From Alphaproteobacteria bacterium (lineage in GTDB: Bacteria; Pseudomonadota; Alphaproteobacteria; Rhizobiales; Rhizobiaceae): a DNA stretch of 5,922 nucleotides. Location: contig JAUIBM010000215.1 in NCBI GenBank assembly GCA_030428345.1, positions 1-5,922 of the forward strand. The letters run 5' to 3'. Below the pieces are notes generated by a model. That model worked only from the letters and a program-made list of their open reading frames with translations. It had not been told where the DNA came from and did not search any database. The translations under genes were made by a program, and so were the position numbers. Position 1 is the first letter of the stretch. Each line of letters begins with the position of its first letter. This document shows, in pieces, positions 1 through 5,922 of this stretch.

Positions 1-1
1 C

Positions 2-742
2 GTACCTTCCCGCAATCATCGCGTCGCATTGCGGATCTATGAGGTCGAGGACGGCGCTTCGCCCGCCACGATGGTCTATTTCCACGGCGGAGGGTTTGTC
101 GTCGGCGGGCTCGAAAGCCATGACGACGTCTGCGCCGAAATCTGTTCGCGGACCCGGTTTCGCGTGATTTCGGTGGACTACCGGCTCTGTCCTGAGCATC
201 TCCACCCGGCCGCCTTCGAGGATGCGAGCGAAGCGGTGCGCTGGGCCGCCAGCATCTACGAACAGCGGATCATCGTGTGCGGCGACAGTGCTGGCGGAAA
301 CCTCGCCGCCGCCGTCTGCGCCGCCCTGCGTGAGGAGGTCGATCTCGCCGGTCAGGTCCTGAGCTACCCGGGTCTCGGTGGGGACCGCACCAAGGGCTCC
401 TATCTGGAACATGCACAGGCGCCGATGCTGACCCTCGATGAGGTGAATGCCTACGCCACCCTGCGCACTGGAGGAGTGGAACAGAACGGGGACCCGACCG
501 TCGCGCCCCTGGCCGACGAGGATTTCTCACGCCTGCCGCCCACCGTGGTCTTTTCCGCCGAATGCGACCCGCTTTGCGATGACGGGCGCGACTATCGTGA
601 CGCATTGCTGGCGGCGGGCGTCCGGGCCGCGCTGCATGTCGAACCAGGGTTGGTTCACGGATATCTACGAGCCCGCCATTCGGTCGCCCGGGCGGCGTCA
701 AGCTTCGACCGGATTGTCGAGGCGCTCAGGGAGATGGCCTGA
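2..742 (+). CDS. Alpha/beta hydrolase, hormone-sensitive lipase family (5' end missing)
   Basis: Probable cytoplasmic carboxylesterase or lipase-like hydrolase; the substrate cannot be told from sequence. The reading frame is open to the left edge (first full codon at nt 2), so the gene starts outside the window. A TTG at 29 is an internal codon, because family-like sequence (LRIYEVEDG) runs across it. Seen in order: the oxyanion-hole HGGG (nt 83-94), DYRLCPEH (family usually DYRLAPEH), the nucleophile elbow GDSAGG with Ser at 287-289, the acid Asp at 566-568 in SAECDPL, and the catalytic His at 656-658 in GLVHGY. These define the HSL (family IV) group. About 246 residues are visible against a usual ~300-320, so roughly the N-terminal cap region is absent. 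There is no signal peptide in the visible part. It converges with the exported-protein gene downstream, 46 nt away. Family assignment is firm; specificity is unknown. Confidence 0.93.
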   Translation, partial: VPSRNHRVALRIYEVEDGASPATMVYFHGGGFVVGGLESHDDVCAEICSRTRFRVISVDYRLCPEHLHPAAFEDASEAVRWAASIYEQRIIVCGDSAGGNLAAAVCAALREEVDLAGQVLSYPGLGGDRTKGSYLEHAQAPMLTLDEVNAYATLRTGGVEQNGDPTVAPLADEDFSRLPPTVVFSAECDPLCDDGRDYRDALLAAGVRAALHVEPGLVHGYLRARHSVARAASSFDRIVEALREMA

Positions 743-754
743 AAATGGACTGAA

Positions 755-781
755 GCGGCGGGGCGCTGCGTCGCGCGCCGC
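755..781. terminator. GC-rich hairpin between convergent genes
   Basis: A 6-bp perfect stem GCGGCG (755-760) / CGCCGC (776-781) with a 15-nt loop that can itself pair further (GCG 763-765 with CGC 772-774). It lies 12 nt after the hydrolase stop and just before the 3' end of the opposing gene, where a bidirectional terminator would be expected. Neither side has a real T-run, so a classical intrinsic terminator is not demonstrated. Confidence 0.3.
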
Positions 782-788
782 CTTGTCG

Positions 789-1349
789 TCAGCGCGCGGC
801 CTGCTTGCGCACGGAGCCGGTAGCCATCCCCGACGAATCGGCGTTGCGATCCAGCGTCATTCCGATAACCGGGATGAGCTTGGTGTCGAGCCAGACGGAA
901 ATCGTGATGTTGAGCTGGTTGGTCGAGTTGAGCTTCGCCACCATGACACCGCGCAGATCCTTGCGGCGGATGTCGACGATCAGCTTGGAGCCGGTGTAGC
1001 GCCCGCCGATCACATCCATGCCTTCGCCGGCTTCCCCGTCGAGGAACTTGCCGACATAGACCCTGCCGGCCCGTTCGACATTGGCGTTGATCGGCTGCGA
1101 GAACATGCCGACCCGGCAGGCTCCGCCGATTGAAAGTCCGGTCTTGGAAGAAGGCGACAAGCCATTGAGATCGCAGGTAAAACGAGTTCCCTTGAACTTG
1201 CCGGCGACGATCTGCCCCGGTCCGGTCCAACGGCCCTGGACGTCCCGGTAGAAGCTTGCTTCCGAGGCCATGGCAGGGGCGGAAAGAACCAGCGCCAGCA
1301 CGGAGGCGGCAAGGCCGGTCGAGAAGAATTTACGCATCGCTGGCACCAT
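789..1349 (-). CDS. Exported conserved hypothetical protein
   Basis: 186-residue protein of unknown function, probably periplasmic. The N-terminus is a clear Sec signal peptide: basic MRKFF, a hydrophobic stretch (TGLAASVLALVLSAPA) and an AMA|SEA signal-peptidase I site near residue 28. The mature part (~158 aa) has no transmembrane segment and looks beta-rich. It has repeated Gly-aromatic elements (GRWTGPG, AGKFKGTRF, VGKFLDG, GGRYTGSK), and its only two cysteines (C59, C78) could form a disulfide. I recall similar proteins as unnamed conserved hypotheticals in Rhizobiales, but I cannot name a domain. The start is ATG 1349. A second in-frame ATG at 1337 (MRKFF...) gives an equally good signal peptide and neither has a strong Shine-Dalgarno, so the start is uncertain by four codons. 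It is separated from ycjF by 118 nt containing a hairpin and is probably transcribed on its own. Confidence 0.85.
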   Translation of the reverse strand: MVPAMRKFFSTGLAASVLALVLSAPAMASEASFYRDVQGRWTGPGQIVAGKFKGTRFTCDLNGLSPSSKTGLSIGGACRVGMFSQPINANVERAGRVYVGKFLDGEAGEGMDVIGGRYTGSKLIVDIRRKDLRGVMVAKLNSTNQLNITISVWLDTKLIPVIGMTLDRNADSSGMATGSVRKQAAR

Positions 1350-1427
1350 CGTTGAGGACTGCCCCTATCGTTGCCGAAAATGGTTAATCAATCGCTTCCG
1401 CCCAGCCGATTGCCGCTCTTTCGGTCA

Positions 1428-1453
1428 ATCGACCCGGCCTTGTGCGGGTCGAT
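1428..1453 (-). terminator. Perfect 9-bp hairpin downstream of ycjF
   Basis: ATCGACCCG (1428-1436) and CGGGTCGAT (1445-1453) are perfect inverted repeats around an 8-nt loop, starting 14 nt after the ycjF stop codon. The position fits termination of the sixA-ycjX-ycjF transcript. No T-run follows on the minus strand, so it may instead be a Rho-assisted 3'-end stabiliser. A role as an operator for the downstream exported-protein gene, whose start lies about 80 nt further on, is also possible. Confidence 0.45.
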
Positions 1454-1467
1454 CCGCAAGCCGGGCT

Positions 1468-2604
1468 TCAGCGCATGTTGCGGCCGCTCACCGGGTCCCT
1501 GTCCGGCGAATTCGCGGACAAATTGTCACCTTCGCCCGTCTTTTGCAATCCGTTGATGCGAACCAGCTCCGACAGGAAGTCGGAGACTCCGGGCCGGCGC
1601 TGGTGAATGAAGGGCGCCGGGCGGCAGACATCCATCGCCGCGACGCCGATCCGGGCGGTCAGCAATCCGTTCACGACGCCTTCTCCCAGCCGTGCGGAGA
1701 GGCGCGCCGCCAGGCCGTGGCCGATCAGTTGCTGCACGATGCCGTCGCCGAGGGCGATCGCGCCGGTGGCGGCCAGATGGGTGAGAACGTCGCGGGCGAG
1801 CCGCCAGAAGCCGAGCGTTCCCGGCCGCCCGCCATAATGTTGCGACAGGCGGCGGATCAGTCGCATGTTCTCGCTGAGCACGAAGGCCAGATCGACGATT
1901 GCCCTCGGGCTGACCGCCGTTACGATCGAAACGCGCTTGGCCGATTCCATCACCATGGTCCGGGCCACGGTGTCGAGAGGAGCGAGCAGGTCGCGTTCGG
2001 CCAGCGCGATCAGGTCGGATCCGTCGATGATCTCGCCCATGTGGGAGGTCAGCGCACGCCGGCCATGGGCCGTTTCGGGTTTCGACGCATAGAGCGAGAC
2101 GAGTTCCTTGAGCACCGCCTTGGCGCGGCGCGGATCGTCGCGGCGATTGGCTTCGGAGGCGTCCTCGCGCAGCCTTGCGATGGCCCGGAGCCTGAAGATG
2201 CCCAGCAGCTCGCGCAGGGTCAGCGCCACGGCCGCCAGTACCGCCAGGGCGGCGAGCCCGGCGGCGACATAGCCCAGCCAGGTGTTGCGCTCGAACAGGT
2301 CGCGGATCAGCTGGTCGACCGCAAGGCCGATTGCCAGCGATGCGATGCCGCCCAGCGCCGCCAGCAGCATGCCTCCCCAGGAAAAGCCCTTTCGGCGCGC
2401 GGGCGGCGGGGGAGGCGTCAGTTCGGCGACGAGCCCGTTCGCCGCCTCGTCGGGCACGGGTTCCAGCAGCGGCAGATCGTGGATGGCGCGCGGCTCCGGC
2501 CGCTTCCTGGCGCTCTTGCGGGGCTGCGGCGTCTCATCGCCGGACTGGGCAAGCGCATCCAGGCGTATTGCCCTCGGCGTGCGGTCCCTTTCATGATCGG
2601 ACAT
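1468..2604 (-). CDS. ycjF: YcjF / TIGR01620 family inner-membrane protein
   Basis: Membrane partner of YcjX; its molecular activity is not established. The 378-residue protein (E. coli YcjF is ~350) has four parts. Residues 1-72 form a hydrophilic, Pro/Arg-rich cytoplasmic N-terminal region, ending in a run of five prolines before a basic ARRKG. Two transmembrane helices follow at about 76-97 and 109-130, separated by a short loop (DQLIRDLFERNTW). Residues 135-200 are a charged helical region rich in Arg/Glu (RLRAIARLREDA, RRDDPRRAKAVLKEL). The C-terminal domain, about 205-350, resembles DUF697. The last ~25 residues are polar and probably disordered. The start ATG has a good GAGGT Shine-Dalgarno overlapping the ycjX stop, and the 9-nt gap implies translational coupling. 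In enterobacteria ycjX-ycjF are adjacent and associated with phage-shock genes; no psp gene is visible here. Family call is secure, function inferred. Confidence 0.93.
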   Translation of the reverse strand: MSDHERDRTPRAIRLDALAQSGDETPQPRKSARKRPEPRAIHDLPLLEPVPDEAANGLVAELTPPPPPARRKGFSWGGMLLAALGGIASLAIGLAVDQLIRDLFERNTWLGYVAAGLAALAVLAAVALTLRELLGIFRLRAIARLREDASEANRRDDPRRAKAVLKELVSLYASKPETAHGRRALTSHMGEIIDGSDLIALAERDLLAPLDTVARTMVMESAKRVSIVTAVSPRAIVDLAFVLSENMRLIRRLSQHYGGRPGTLGFWRLARDVLTHLAATGAIALGDGIVQQLIGHGLAARLSARLGEGVVNGLLTARIGVAAMDVCRPAPFIHQRRPGVSDFLSELVRINGLQKTGEGDNLSANSPDRDPVSGRNMR

Positions 2605-2610
2605 GGTTCG

Positions 2611-2615
2611 ACCTC
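2611..2615 (-). promoter_or_regulatory. Ribosome binding site of ycjF
   Basis: GAGGT on the minus strand, 6 nt before the ycjF ATG. It overlaps the TGA stop of ycjX (2614-2616), which supports coupled translation of the two genes and fixes the ycjF start. Confidence 0.65.
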
Positions 2616-4143
2616 ATGCGAGCTTGTCGGCAAACAGGAATTGCAACGCCCGGTCGAGCCGGATATGCGGCAGCGAAAGCGTGAGCCCTTCGGCGGTGCG
2701 TTCCAGCCTGGGCGGCCGGAACCGGACAAATCGCAGGGCGCTGGCCTGCGACGCGCCGCTCAGCGCCGCTTCGGGGTGGGATGGCAAGTCGCCCGGGAAA
2801 ATGGCGGTCTCGGTCTCGCCGTCGAACACGTCCTTGCCGATCCGCTCGCCCGCCAGCGGCGTTCCCACGATCACCGGCAGTTCCTCGCCCTTCTCGCGGA
2901 TCAGCGCTTCGCGCGTCGCACGCACGGCGGCGATCGCCATCACCTCGACCTTCGCCCCGGCAAAGCGCGCCCTTGCGATGGCGTTGTCGACGAGGCGCGC
3001 AAGAATGGCCTCCAGCCGGTCGTGATTGCCGTGATGCAGGTGGTCGGCCTTGGTGGCAGCGAAGAGGATCCGGTCGATCCGCCGGCCGGTGAGCGGCGCC
3101 AGCAGTCCCGCGCGCCCGGGACGGAAGCATTCCAGGATGTCGGTGAGCGCACTTTCCAGATCGGCCACCGCCGCGGGTCCGGCATTCAACGCCTGCAGCG
3201 CGTCGACCAGCACGATCTGGCGGTCGAGCCGGGCGAAATGCTCGCGAAAGAACGGGCGCACCACCACGTCCTTGTAGGCTTCGTAGCGATCCGACATCAT
3301 CCGCACGAGGCTGTCCCGCGACGGGGTGACGTCTGCCGGCAGGTCGAGCGGGGAAAATGTCAGCGCCGGCGACCCCTCCAAATCTCCCGGCATCAGGAAT
3401 CGCCCCGGCGGCAGGGCGGAGAGCGCGTTCTCGTCCCGCCGGCAGGCGGCGAGATAGGCCGTGAAGGACTGGGCCAGCGCCCGCGCCGCGCCTTCGTCCG
3501 CCGGCGCGAGCGGATCGTGGGCCGAGAGCGCCTGGCGCCATTGGAGGGCGAGGTCGGCGCGATTGGGCAGGGCGGCGAGCGCCAGCGCCTGCGCGCTCCA
3601 TTGCGCGAAATCCATGCCGAGCAGGGGAAGGTCGAGCAGCCATTCGCCCGGATAGTCGACAATGTCGATGTTCAGCGTGCCCGCCCCGAAGGTGCGGTTC
3701 CAGGCGCTGGCCGATTCATAGCGCACCGTCAGCCGCAATTCGGAAATCGCCCGGGTCGAATTCGGCCATTGGCGATCCTCCACGAGGGTGCGCACATGGT
3801 CTTCATACTGGAAGCGCGGTACATCCATCGAGGGTTGCGGGCGCAATCCGGCTGAGGCGATGCGCCCGGAAGCGTGGGCCTCGAAGAGGGGCAGGCGGCC
3901 GCCGCGCACCATGTTGTGAACCAGCGCGGTGATGAACACGGTCTTGCCCGATCTGGAAAGGCCGGTCACGCCGAAGCGCACCGTCGGCGAGACCAGACCG
4001 CCGGCAAGGTCGGCGAGATTGTCCAGCGCGATGCGCGCGTCGTCGGAAATGCGGGTCAGTCGGGACAAATTGGCGCCATGGATTGCGGGTTCGTCGGGGC
4101 GGACAGTTGCAGCGGATATGGGCGCGCGGGTGGCGCTTGTCAA
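2614..4143 (-). CDS. ycjX: YcjX family P-loop NTPase (DUF463)
   Basis: Cytoplasmic P-loop nucleotide hydrolase of the YcjX family, regarded as a GTPase-like stress protein that pairs with the membrane protein YcjF. Seen in the 509-residue product: Walker A GVTGLSRSGKT at residues 58-68; family block LVHNMVRGGRLPLFEA at 74-89; FQYEDH at 111-116; switch-II/G3 element DIVDYPGEW at 160-168; and the base-specificity motif TKAD at 364-367. E. coli YcjX is ~465 aa. Part of the excess is an N-terminal stretch of ~25 residues before the family-typical opening (LSRLTRISDDARIALDNLADLAGG). The first possible start is TTG at 4143, 24 nt after the sixA stop and without a clear Shine-Dalgarno. A second TTG at 4068 (residue 26) matches the usual family N-terminus, so the true start may be there. 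There is no ATG in the N-terminal part. Second gene of the sixA-ycjX-ycjF block. Confidence 0.94.
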   Translation of the reverse strand: MTSATRAPISAATVRPDEPAIHGANLSRLTRISDDARIALDNLADLAGGLVSPTVRFGVTGLSRSGKTVFITALVHNMVRGGRLPLFEAHASGRIASAGLRPQPSMDVPRFQYEDHVRTLVEDRQWPNSTRAISELRLTVRYESASAWNRTFGAGTLNIDIVDYPGEWLLDLPLLGMDFAQWSAQALALAALPNRADLALQWRQALSAHDPLAPADEGAARALAQSFTAYLAACRRDENALSALPPGRFLMPGDLEGSPALTFSPLDLPADVTPSRDSLVRMMSDRYEAYKDVVVRPFFREHFARLDRQIVLVDALQALNAGPAAVADLESALTDILECFRPGRAGLLAPLTGRRIDRILFAATKADHLHHGNHDRLEAILARLVDNAIARARFAGAKVEVMAIAAVRATREALIREKGEELPVIVGTPLAGERIGKDVFDGETETAIFPGDLPSHPEAALSGASQASALRFVRFRPPRLERTAEGLTLSLPHIRLDRALQFLFADKLA

Positions 4144-4167
4144 AAGCCGCGAAAATTCGCCGACGCG

Positions 4168-4677
4168 CTACAGGTCCCGCGGCGCCAGAAACGCCACCAG
4201 ACGGCCTGCGCCAGGCGCGATCCCGGACCATTGGTCGGCCTGAAACTCGATCGCCGCCAGACAACCGGTCGGAAACTTGCCGCGCATCGCCTCGAGCACT
4301 TCAGGGTCCCCGTCATGCGCAGCTTCCTCCGCCAACATGGCGCACATCGGATTGTGCCCGATGACGAGGCGAGGCTCGTCGCCCGTCTGTGCGCGCAGCA
4401 GCGCCCAGTAGTCTTCCGCATTTCCCGAATAGAGCGCATCCTCGTAGTCGACGACCGGTGGCGACTTGTATGCGCTCATCACCCCATGCAGGGTCATGCG
4501 GGTGCGCACGGCCGGCGAGCAAAGGACATGGGGCGCAAGCAGGTCGCGACTGCGCATGGCGCGTGCGATGGATGGCAGATCGTCGGTTCCGCGCTCGTTC
4601 AGGCCGCGATCGAAGTCGCGCATGCCCGGACTGGCCCAGGACGATTTCGCGTGCCTCAGTATGTAGAGTCGAACCAT
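4168..4677 (-). CDS. sixA: SixA-type histidine phosphatase
   Basis: 169-residue, single-domain member of the histidine phosphatase (phosphoglycerate mutase-like) superfamily, closest to SixA. SixA removes phosphate from phosphohistidine proteins; in E. coli the proposed targets are the ArcB HPt domain and NPr of the nitrogen PTS. Seen: the catalytic LRHAKSSW with Arg8 and nucleophile His9; DFDRGLNERG at 21-30, typical of SixA; CSPAVRTRMT at 53-62 supplying phosphate-binding Arg; the ALY motif at 81-83; and the second catalytic His108 in VIGHNP. The start is ATG 4677, giving the family's usual MxxLYILRHAK opening, with GGGA 6 nt upstream. The frame extends to a TTG at 4740, but that extension has no family similarity. 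It is the first gene of the block: ycjX follows after 24 nt in the same frame. The physiological target here is unknown; NPr is an inference. Symbol given by family similarity. Confidence 0.9.
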   Translation of the reverse strand: MVRLYILRHAKSSWASPGMRDFDRGLNERGTDDLPSIARAMRSRDLLAPHVLCSPAVRTRMTLHGVMSAYKSPPVVDYEDALYSGNAEDYWALLRAQTGDEPRLVIGHNPMCAMLAEEAAHDGDPEVLEAMRGKFPTGCLAAIEFQADQWSGIAPGAGRLVAFLAPRDL

Positions 4678-4941
4678 CCGCCGTCCCGCCCATTGCGCGA
4701 GCCACAGAACTATCGCGTCAGGGCTCCCCGGACAACGCAAAACCGCGCTTCGCAGCCGCCGGCGCTCGGCCCCGCAAGGCGCGGCGAATGCGATTTGTCG
4801 CGTGCTTTCTGCGCAACACCTTGTTTCTCCTGCAAAAGATCAGGCAGCGCGAAGGGGCTGCGCTCGGTATTTGCGTCTTGAGAGTTTTACAATCCGACGC
4901 TATAAGGCCGGCACTTTCAATGGCAGATCGGGAACACGCGA
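4678..4941. other. Divergent intergenic region sixA / dksA
   Basis: 264 bp between two divergent start codons. The dksA side holds a near-consensus promoter (listed separately). On the sixA side I see only a weak GATAGT element around 4706-4711 (minus strand) with no convincing -35. The central part (about 4745-4860) is GC-rich with no coding signal that I trust; open frames crossing it are not family-like. Confidence 0.6.
4878..4906 (+). promoter_or_regulatory. Predicted sigma-70-type promoter of dksA
   Basis: TTGAGA (4878-4883) and TATAAG (4901-4906) are each 5 of 6 to the -35 and -10 consensus, with the optimal 17-bp spacer. Transcription would start near 4913 and leave a leader of about 29 nt before the dksA ATG. 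The leader is too short for a riboswitch. Confidence 0.75.
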
Positions 4942-5358
<417 letters not shown>

Positions 5359-5362
5359 CGCC

Positions 5363-5388
5363 GATCGAACGATCGACCATGTTCGATC
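5363..5388 (+). terminator. Hairpin immediately after dksA
   Basis: A perfect 8-bp inverted repeat, GATCGAAC (5363-5370) / GTTCGATC (5381-5388), with a 10-nt loop, begins 4 nt after the dksA stop. There is no T-run directly after it, so it may act together with the next hairpin or only protect the mRNA 3' end. Confidence 0.45.
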
Positions 5389-5390
5389 CC

Positions 5391-5430
5391 GGTTGTGGCG
5401 AGCTCGAAATTCCGCCCGCCACGCCAAACC
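5391..5430 (+). terminator. Second hairpin after dksA
   Basis: GGTT-GTGGCG (5391-5400) can pair with CGCCAC (5417-5422) and AACC (5427-5430), with a 4-nt bulge on the 3' side and a 16-nt loop. The following bases are moderately T-rich (ATTTGTCACTCTTCTT). It lies between two convergent genes and could complete dksA termination. The remainder to 5564 shows nothing I can name. Confidence 0.35.
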
Positions 5431-5564
5431 GATGATTTGTCACTCTTCTTGAACTTCGGGCTCCCGCCCGCAGACGCCTGCTTCCATGCGCTGGTTGCCT
5501 GAGCAGCCCGCGTTGCATCAAGCCCGGCCGGGCCATTCGCCTGCCTGTGCGCCGATGGATCGCC

Positions 5565-5922
5565 TTACGCCTTGGTAAGGTCGTCCAGCAGCTTCTGCAT
5601 TTCATCCTCGATCTGGTCGCGCTTGTTTGCGCCGCTGCGGGGCGCCGGTTCCGGCGCAACGATGTCGTCGAGCGTGACCTCGAGCTGCCACGCTTCCTCG
5701 CGGGCGGGCGCGCCGCCCCCACCGAGCTGCACGCGCATCAGGTTGGGCGGCCCCTCCTCGGGGTCGCGCGTGCCCGCGCCGTAGCCGATCGAGGCGGTCG
5801 TGAAGTCGGCCGGCTCGCCGTGCTCGTCGGCCCAGGTGGCGAGGAGCGCCGCGGCCGTCGGGGTCAGCCGCTCCCCCCCGCCGCCGAGGCGATGGGGCAA
5901 CCCGCGCAGGAGCTCCGCCGTC
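5565..5922 (-). CDS. LarC-like nickel-pincer cofactor protein, lacking the LarC2 domain (5' end missing)
   Basis: Related to LarC, the CTP-dependent enzyme that inserts nickel into the pyridinium-bisthiocarboxylate precursor of the lactate racemase cofactor. The frame runs off the right edge; a TTG at 5900 is internal. The visible ~118 residues match the end of the LarC1 region: TAELLRG-LP (about 5921-5895), the LTPTAAALL block (family TPTGAA, from 5867), IGYGAGTRD (from 5789) with PPNLMRV, and LEVTLDDIVAPE (5684-5649), corresponding to the family LETNIDDMxPE. Normal LarC then continues ~130 residues into the CTP-binding LarC2 domain. Here there is only a ~27-residue polar tail (APRSGANKRDQIEDEM and on to LLDDLTKA) and a TAA stop. 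No LarC2-like sequence is visible in any frame up to dksA. It could be a stand-alone LarC1, a repurposed homologue or a degraded gene. Family relation is fairly sure; activity is doubtful. Confidence 0.72.
   Translation of the reverse strand, partial: TAELLRGLPHRLGGGGERLTPTAAALLATWADEHGEPADFTTASIGYGAGTRDPEEGPPNLMRVQLGGGGAPAREEAWQLEVTLDDIVAPEPAPRSGANKRDQIEDEMQKLLDDLTKA

Noticed and set aside
1270..3855. A very long plus-strand open frame (861 codons) antisense to ycjF and ycjX
   Set aside because: It is a complementary-strand shadow of two well-recognised genes. Its translation is rich in Arg/Gln/Gly with no domain, and it spans the boundary of both real genes and the neighbouring gap. High GC at third codon positions routinely produces such frames.
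4678..4740. N-terminal extension of SixA from the TTG at 4740
   Set aside because: The 21 extra residues have no family similarity, whereas the ATG at 4677 gives the standard SixA N-terminus with a plausible ribosome binding site.
5381..5422. tRNA-like T-arm sequence (GTTCGATCCC) downstream of dksA
   Set aside because: No acceptor, anticodon or D arm can be built around it, and the bases on the 5' side are dksA coding sequence.
5563..5580. Short inverted repeat CCTTAC / GTAAGG over the stop codon of the LarC-like gene
   Set aside because: Only a 6-bp stem with a 6-nt loop and no T-run; too weak to call a terminator or operator.

Overview
The window is GC-rich chromosomal DNA, most likely from an alphaproteobacterium and probably the Hyphomicrobiales (Rhizobiales). 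The grounds are a DksA that keeps only one of the four zinc-finger cysteines, a compact sixA-ycjX-ycjF (TIGR01620) gene block of the kind I recall from rhizobial genomes, and a small exported protein that looks like a rhizobial conserved hypothetical. The order-level assignment rests on recognising protein sequences, not on a search. I see no mobile element, CRISPR array, tRNA or rRNA.

Layout, left to right. (1) The 3' part of a hormone-sensitive-lipase-type alpha/beta hydrolase gene on the plus strand, cut by the left edge (catalytic S, D and H all visible). (2) Facing it on the minus strand, a gene for a ~19 kDa exported protein of unknown function. (3) A minus-strand three-gene block read right to left: a SixA-type histidine phosphatase, the P-loop NTPase YcjX, and the two-helix membrane protein YcjF. 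The gaps are 24 and 9 nt, so this is very probably one operon. (4) A divergent intergenic region of 264 bp carrying a near-consensus housekeeping promoter for dksA. (5) dksA on the plus strand, followed by hairpins. (6) The 3' end of a minus-strand LarC-like (nickel-pincer cofactor nickel chelatase) gene, cut by the right edge. It stops just where the CTP-binding LarC2 domain should begin and instead carries a short charged tail.

How the genes relate. Only sixA-ycjX-ycjF form an obvious functional unit: YcjX and YcjF are a conserved NTPase/membrane-protein pair linked to envelope stress in enterobacteria, here preceded by a phosphohistidine phosphatase. DksA is the ppGpp partner at RNA polymerase and has its own promoter. 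The hydrolase, the exported protein and the LarC-like gene look like independent neighbours. The window is mostly ordinary core genome. The points most worth a second look are the LarC-like protein without a LarC2 domain, the sixA/ycjX junction (same frame, one TAG stop, TTG start), and the uncharacterised exported protein.
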